A stretch of DNA of 35,419 nt from UBA10449 sp005883585 (GTDB lineage Bacteria > Chloroflexota > Dormibacteria > Dormibacterales > Dormibacteraceae), in the NCBI GenBank assembly GCA_005883585.1, contig VBFD01000132.1, positions 1-35,419 of the forward strand, in the 5' to 3' direction. Under the pieces are notes generated by a model that saw only the letters and a program-made list of their open reading frames with translations, was not told where the DNA came from and did not search any database. Shown here piece by piece: positions 31,653 through 35,419 of this stretch. The stretch's first letter is position 1; the number at the start of each line of letters is the position of its first letter. The position numbers were made by a program, and so were the translations under genes.

Positions 31653-32141
31653 GTGGCCGCATCCAAGCAGCCCCGATATGTGGACATCTCCAACCCATCC
31701 CTTGCCGTTCAGTGCCCGCGCTGCGGGCTCCAGACGCCGAGGTTTCTCGACCTTTGCCAGAACGACGCCTACAAGCTTTGGCCGTCGAGCTATGCGGCCT
31801 CGGCCGCATTCAAAGCGTGGCGCGCAGCCGATCCCGCGCGCGCGGCCGCCTCACGCTTCGACATGGAGATCCCGCAGCACCTCGACTACGTCGTTGACTT
31901 CGACGCCAAGGCGCATGAGCTGGGGATCCACATGCCGCCGCCCAGCAACTGGCCGTTCGTCATCTGCGCCGGTGCGTTGTTTCTCGGCCTGGCCGCGATC
32001 CCGTTTGACTCCGTGGTCCGCATCACGCTCGCGGTGATCGGTGGACTGATATTCCTCGTCGGAGTGGTCGGATGGGTTCTCGTCGAGGACGTGAAGATGT
32101 TCCCGACCGAAGGCACCGGCGGCACTGAGGGCCACAGCTGA
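31653..32141 (+). CDS. Oxidase subunit-IV-like membrane protein with N-terminal Cys motif
   Basis: About 162 residues from GTG 31653; a TTG at 31632 would add 7. The N-terminal half holds 'VQCPRCGLQTPRFLDLCQND', a CxxC plus one Cys, then a soluble stretch with 'FDMEIPQHLDYVVDFD'. The C-terminal half has two helices, 'WPFVICAGALFLGLAAI' and 'ITLAVIGGLIFLVGVVGWVL', ending 'VEDVKMFPTEG'. The two-helix end resembles actinobacterial cytochrome oxidase subunit IV (CtaF), and it overlaps ctaE by one base (TGATG). The Cys-bearing N-terminal domain is not usual for CtaF as I know it. An unrelated membrane protein is possible. Confidence 0.6.
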   Translation: MAASKQPRYVDISNPSLAVQCPRCGLQTPRFLDLCQNDAYKLWPSSYAASAAFKAWRAADPARAAASRFDMEIPQHLDYVVDFDAKAHELGIHMPPPSNWPFVICAGALFLGLAAIPFDSVVRITLAVIGGLIFLVGVVGWVLVEDVKMFPTEGTGGTEGHS

Positions 32142-32767
32142 TGGCGGTCGCAACCATGCAGCGGCAGGCTGGACCGCAGTACCCGGCGATCAAGCCCGGG
32201 ATGATGGGGATGTACATCTTCCTGGCTTCCGAGGTGATGTTCTTCGGAAGCCTGTTCGCTTCGTACTTCTACCTCTATGGCTCGCACATCGTCTGGCCGC
32301 CACCGCCGCCTTCCTCCACGCCCGAGTTCTACGTCAGCTGGTGGCCCATCCCGTTCATCAACACGATCGTCCTGCTGTCCAGTGGAGTCACCTGTCATTT
32401 CGCATCCGATGCGATCGCCCATGACAACCGCAGGCAGTTCTTCGTACTTCAGATCGCGACGATCATCCTCGGCCTCGGATTCGAGGGCGGCCAGCTCTTT
32501 GAGTTCATCAGCGCCTTCGGCCGCGGGCTGACGCTTCAGGCAAACACCTTCGCGAGCGCGTTCTTCACCATGACCGGCTTCCACGGCCTGCACGTGCTCG
32601 GCGGGTTGATCCTGTTGACGATCGTCCTGTACCGCGCCGCGAGGGGCCAGTTCTCATCGCAGCACCACGTCGGCGTCGCCGCCGTGACCCTTTACTGGCA
32701 CTTCGTCGACGTCGTGTGGATCTTCCTCTTCGGCATTCTCTACCTGGGGGTGACAGCGTTCAGATGA
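32141..32767 (+). CDS. ctaE: Cytochrome c oxidase subunit III
   Basis: A 208-residue, five-helix short form of subunit III. 'GMYIFLASEVMFFGSLFASY' is the family opening. 'TGFHGLHVLGGLILL' and 'AVTLYWHFVDVVWIFLFGIL' are the C-terminal signatures. It stabilises proton uptake in the oxidase. The ATG overlaps the preceding stop by one base, and its own stop overlaps the cupredoxin ATG by four (ATGA), so the three plus-strand genes form one tight unit opposite ctaCD. Confidence 0.95.
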   Translation: MAVATMQRQAGPQYPAIKPGMMGMYIFLASEVMFFGSLFASYFYLYGSHIVWPPPPPSSTPEFYVSWWPIPFINTIVLLSSGVTCHFASDAIAHDNRRQFFVLQIATIILGLGFEGGQLFEFISAFGRGLTLQANTFASAFFTMTGFHGLHVLGGLILLTIVLYRAARGQFSSQHHVGVAAVTLYWHFVDVVWIFLFGILYLGVTAFR

Positions 32768-33135
32768 AAGCCTTTGCGGTCGCATTGGTCGCGCTGGCAA
32801 TGCTCGCGGGCTGCGGCGGCGGCAGCGGAGGAGCCGCCCAACCGGCCGGCTCGATCAAGGTCACCATGACCGAGTTCGCCTTCAGTCCATCGACCATCAG
32901 CGTACCGTCGGGAAAGGTCGTCTTCTTCCTCGTCAACACCGGCACCGTATCGCACGACATGATCATTCGCGACTCATCGGGCCAGCGCGTCTCAGGCGCC
33001 GCCAGCGAGCTGGTCTCGGCGGGTGACAGCTTCGTCTTCACCGTCTCGAACCTGCCGGCCGGCAGCTACTCGTACTTCTGCGACCAGCTCGGGCACGAGG
33101 CCTCCGGCATGAAAGGGACGATTACGGCGACTTAG
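32764..33135 (+). CDS. Cupredoxin lipoprotein (plastocyanin/azurin type)
   Basis: A 123-residue protein. The signal peptide 'MKAFAVALVALAMLAGCGGG' ends in lipobox LAGC with lipidated C17. The cupredoxin fold carries the type-1 copper set: H64 in 'TVSHDMIIRD', then C106, H111 and M116 in 'SYFCDQLGHEASGM'. It could carry electrons to CuA of CtaC on the outer face of the membrane; this is inference from its position in the ctaE operon. It might also replace a soluble cytochrome c. A strong hairpin follows at 33147. Confidence 0.9.
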   Translation: MKAFAVALVALAMLAGCGGGSGGAAQPAGSIKVTMTEFAFSPSTISVPSGKVVFFLVNTGTVSHDMIIRDSSGQRVSGAASELVSAGDSFVFTVSNLPAGSYSYFCDQLGHEASGMKGTITAT

Positions 33136-33146
33136 TTGGGAAATCT

Positions 33147-33177
33147 ATGAGAGGAAACCCGGGCGGTTTCCTCTCAT
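33147..33177 (+). terminator. Terminator-like hairpin after the cupredoxin gene
   Basis: ATGAGAGGAAACC (33147-33159), loop CGGGC, and GGTTTCCTCTCAT (33165-33177) form a perfect 13-base stem 12 bases after the stop. No T-run follows, so it may act with a factor or as an mRNA 3' stabiliser. The rest of the 178-base gap holds a second stem at 33278-33300 and no gene that I can see. Confidence 0.6.
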
Positions 33178-33277
33178 CGCCGGGCGCTACGCGCGCGGCT
33201 GCGTACCTTCCGATGAGGTTGGGATTGTCTTAGAGCCACTCCTGAACACGCATGGAGTAGTTTGGGTCGCGCTGGCC

Positions 33278-33300
33278 GCGGCCGGGGTAAACCCGGCCGC
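33278..33300 (-). terminator. GC-rich hairpin after the FKBP gene
   Basis: GCGGCCGGG (33278-33286), loop GTAAA, and CCCGGCCGC (33292-33300) form a perfect 9-base stem, 13 bases past the FKBP stop on the minus strand. With the hairpin at 33147 it closes the two converging operons. It lacks a T-run on either side. Confidence 0.45.
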
Positions 33301-33313
33301 CCTCGCGACGAAT

Positions 33314-33922
33314 CTAAGGCGACGGGGTCGGGCTCGGAGACGGGCTCGGAGAAGGTGACGGGGACGGCGTCGGCACTGGTGACGGGGTCGGTCCCGGCTT
33401 CGCGCTCAAGACCTCGATGTCGAAGACGAGAGTCGCGTTCGGCGGAATGATGTAGGCGCCGGAGTTTTGATCCTGCCTTCCGGCCGCCCCGTAGGCAAGC
33501 GCGCCGGGGATGATGAGCTTGCGCTTGCCCCCGACCTTCATCCCGGGCACGCCTTCGTCCCAGCCGGCGATGACCTGGCCGAGACCCAGGTCGACGGGGA
33601 ACGGCTGGTTGCGGTCGCGGCTCGAGTCGAACTTCGTGCCGTCACTCAGCCATCCGGTGTAGTGCACGGTGACGCTGTTGTTGCTGAGGACGACCGCGCC
33701 GGTCCCGACGACGAGATCGACGTACTTGAGGCCGTCGGGATAGGTCACGACGGGGAGGCCCTTGCCGTCGTTGAAGCTGTCCGTCCCAGGAGACGGTGTC
33801 ACGTTCAGTCCGGGGCTCTCGTTGGCGACGTGCCCCGCGCTCGCGTATGGGTCCGCGTAACCACAAGCAGCCAGCGCGAATGCGCCGGCGAGCACGATCG
33901 CTGCGAGCGGCGCCCGCCTCAC
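33314..33922 (-). CDS. FKBP-type peptidyl-prolyl isomerase, lipoprotein
   Basis: A 202-residue protein. The lipobox 'GAFALAACGYA' puts the lipidated Cys at C20. The FKBP domain (about 70-175) shows 'VTVHYTGWLSDGTKFDSSRD' and 'LGQVIAGWDEGVPGMKVGGK', then 'LIIPGALAYGAAG'. It catalyses proline isomerisation in exported proteins. The C-terminus is an unusual low-complexity tail ending 'TPSPSPSPSPSPSPTPSP', after the domain rather than between anchor and domain. The start is GTG at 33922, overlapping the cyclophilin stop by four bases. The open frame to 34120 is antisense-type shadow. Confidence 0.88.
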   Translation of the reverse strand: MRRAPLAAIVLAGAFALAACGYADPYASAGHVANESPGLNVTPSPGTDSFNDGKGLPVVTYPDGLKYVDLVVGTGAVVLSNNSVTVHYTGWLSDGTKFDSSRDRNQPFPVDLGLGQVIAGWDEGVPGMKVGGKRKLIIPGALAYGAAGRQDQNSGAYIIPPNATLVFDIEVLSAKPGPTPSPVPTPSPSPSPSPSPSPTPSP

Positions 33923-34512
33923 GTGGAGGTGATGTCGATCGAGGTCATCCGATCGCCGACCTGGATCGAATCGATGACTTCCATCCCCGCGGTCACCTGG
34001 CCGAAATGGTTGTAGACGCCGCTGGTGGCGAGAAACGGTGCGTCGCCCGTTGTGATGAAGAACTGCGAGCCGCTCACGCCCGCCGCGCTGGACGCCATCC
34101 CCGCGGTGCCTCGCGGCCACTTTGACGGGTTGGTTTCGTCGGGCAGCTTGTAGGCCGGCCCCCCGGTGCCGTTACCGAGCGGATCGCCGCCCTGGACTAC
34201 GAAGCCGGGCACAACCCGATGAAAGGTGAGGCCGTCGTAGTAGTGGTTTTGCGAGAGGTAGACGAAGTTGTTGACGGTCTGGGGGGCCACCTTGGGATCC
34301 ACGAACGCGATCGTGAAATCCCCTCGCGAGGTGTGGATCGTCGCGGTGTATTTCTTGGCCGGGTCGATGACTGTGGGTGGTGGAGTGGTGCGCTGATCCA
34401 TGCAGGTGACGATTCCATTGTCGCAGCCCGAGGCAGTCGAGGTCGGCGCCGCGGAGTCGGCGCATGCGCAGACGGCGATGGCGGCAAGCAGGGTCGCGAA
34501 TGTACGTCTCAA
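33919..34512 (-). CDS. Cyclophilin-type peptidyl-prolyl isomerase, exported
   Basis: A 197-residue protein. 'MRRTFATLLAAIAVCACADS' is a signal peptide with a probable lipobox Cys at 17. The cyclophilin domain has 'APQTVNNFVYLSQNHYYDGL', 'TFHRVVPGFVVQGGDP' (catalytic Arg), 'SGSQFFITTGDAPF' and 'YNHFGQVTAGMEVIDSIQ'. It works on the outside of the membrane. The start codon is TTG at 34512; TAAATT (revcomp of 34521-34526) lies 9 bases upstream. A second isomerase of unrelated fold follows in the same transcript, so the pair form a folding unit. Confidence 0.88.
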   Translation of the reverse strand: MRRTFATLLAAIAVCACADSAAPTSTASGCDNGIVTCMDQRTTPPPTVIDPAKKYTATIHTSRGDFTIAFVDPKVAPQTVNNFVYLSQNHYYDGLTFHRVVPGFVVQGGDPLGNGTGGPAYKLPDETNPSKWPRGTAGMASSAAGVSGSQFFITTGDAPFLATSGVYNHFGQVTAGMEVIDSIQVGDRMTSIDITST

Positions 34513-34531
34513 GAGATGTGAATTTACCGAA

Positions 34532-35419
34532 TCAGCGCGAGGGCTCGCGCGCGCCTATCGCCACCACGAATGCCAGCAGCATTGCGAGCCCTGCGGTCAC
34601 CGCAAGGGCATCTTTGACGTTGCTCGACGCTGCGATCCCGCCGCCGATCAGCGGACCGAGAAAGAATCCGAACGCGACGGCGCTGGCATTGAACCCGAAC
34701 ACCGTGCTCTGCGCCTCGATCGGTGTCTCGAGCCCGATCATGGCCGCGGTCGCGGGCACGACAGCGCCATAAAGGAGGCCCGCCCCTCCGACCGCAATCA
34801 CCACCACGACCGCATTGGGCGCAACCACCAGGACACCGATCGTGATGGCGAGAAACATCGAGGCGATGGTGAGCGCGTTGACGTAGCCGATTCGGCGGGT
34901 GACCGTCGTGTAGCCGATGGCGGAGACGCTGTTGGTCAGACCGGCGACGCCGAACGCGATGCCGGTCACTGTCGACGCGGCGCGACCGAGCATCTCGATG
35001 AGTCTGAGCACGATGAGCTGTTGGGTCGCGGTGTTGACGACCGTGATCAGGCCCTGGGCGCCGATCAGGATCGCGAGGGACGGCAGGGCTCCGGGACGCT
35101 GTTTGATCAGCGCGAGCATTCCCGGCCGGGAGCGATCTCGAGGCTTCAATGGGCTCTCGCGCACGATGATCAGCACCGGGATCATCGAGATCAACAGCAG
35201 GACCCCGCCCGCGAGGAAGACCAAGCGAAGCCCGAATGCGGCTCCGGCAAGACCGCCGACGACCGGTCCGATCGCACCGCCGAGAGCCACGGCCGAGGTC
35301 ACGACGCCGAGCGCCCAGCCCACACGCTGGCGTGGTGTTTCCACCGCGACCAGGGCCGTGGCCGCGGCGACCGTGCCGCTCGTCGCTCCTTGTAGGAAGC
35401 GAAGGACGACGAGCTGGAT
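34532..35419 (-). CDS. MFS transporter (5' end outside the window)
   Basis: The frame is open to the window edge; 295 residues are visible. Near the visible start 'LRFLQGATSGTVAAATALVA' followed by 'RQRVGWALGV' matches helices 3-4 of the major facilitator fold. Hydrophobic segments run through to the end, such as 'AFGLRLVFLAGGVLLLISM' and 'AFGFFLGPLIGGGIAA'. The layout fits the drug:H+ antiporter (DHA1) branch; the substrate is unknown. The missing part should hold the first two or three helices. It lies 20 bases upstream of the cyclophilin gene, on the same strand. A plus-strand frame over it, rich in His, Asp and Arg, is a shadow. Confidence 0.85.
   Translation of the reverse strand: MQLVVLRFLQGATSGTVAAATALVAVETPRQRVGWALGVVTSAVALGGAIGPVVGGLAGAAFGLRLVFLAGGVLLLISMIPVLIIVRESPLKPRDRSRPGMLALIKQRPGALPSLAILIGAQGLITVVNTATQQLIVLRLIEMLGRAASTVTGIAFGVAGLTNSVSAIGYTTVTRRIGYVNALTIASMFLAITIGVLVVAPNAVVVVIAVGGAGLLYGAVVPATAAMIGLETPIEAQSTVFGFNASAVAFGFFLGPLIGGGIAASSNVKDALAVTAGLAMLLAFVVAIGAREPSR

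Noticed and set aside
34400..35395. Plus-strand His/Asp/Arg-rich frame over the MFS gene
   Set aside because: Apparent repeats are the reverse reading of hydrophobic helix codons; the MFS frame is real.

Overview
The window is about 35 kb of dense, high-GC bacterial chromosome, with almost no stretch over 300 bases lacking a gene. Several features suggest an aerobic soil-type bacterium of the Actinomycetota or a neighbouring terrabacterial group such as Dormibacterota or Chloroflexota: a DUF222 protein, an F420-type LLM oxidoreductase, a MarP-like protease, a lipoprotein cupredoxin beside an A-type oxidase, and many GTG starts. The exact phylum cannot be fixed from the sequence alone. Many genes have a TANNNT -10 box 7 to 12 bases upstream of the start codon, which points to leaderless transcription.

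Layout. (1) 1-510 is the 5' part of a DUF222 gene. Its promoter carries a SOS-box-like palindrome exactly in the -35/-10 spacer. (2) 635-7326 is a sugar and cell-surface region. A minus-strand operon holds a GT2 glycosyltransferase, a WbqC protein, a methyltransferase, a NeuD/PglD acyltransferase and a beta-propeller protein. The divergent wecE aminotransferase follows, then minus-strand PhyH and methyltransferase genes. (3) 7349-14674 is branched-chain amino acid biosynthesis. leuD and leuC lie on the minus strand. On the plus strand a Leu-rich leader peptide with an attenuator precedes ilvB-ilvN-ilvC-leuA-pheA, every junction of which overlaps by 4 bases. (4) 14762-18591 holds an XRE-TPR regulator and a fused 2-oxoacid dehydrogenase E1. 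(5) 18610-25917 is mixed metabolism: SRPBCC, VOC, SppA, an isocitrate-lyase-type enzyme behind a 33-residue Cys-rich ORF, a LysR regulator, a small membrane protein, an LLM oxidoreductase, DUF1684 and a nitroreductase. (6) 25922-28912 holds a six-repeat DUF5671 membrane protein, a Trm112 protein and a MarP-like protease. (7) 28957-33135 is the aa3-type cytochrome c oxidase locus, split into divergent transcription units: ctaC, ctaD and a small protein on minus; a subunit-IV-like protein, ctaE and a cupredoxin on plus. (8) 33314-35419 holds two peptidyl-prolyl isomerase lipoproteins and a truncated MFS transporter.

The most informative element is the ilv leader. A 29-residue peptide with 10 branched-chain residues is followed by a strong intrinsic terminator. 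The 5' arm of that terminator is a perfect 10-base complement of a segment inside the leader reading frame, which is the geometry of ribosome-mediated attenuation. The operon behind it encodes a LeuA without its C-terminal allosteric domain and a PheA that has lost the segment normally containing the TRF motif. Control of this pathway may therefore rest more on RNA than on enzyme feedback. All calls come from reading the sequence; no database search or folding program was run.
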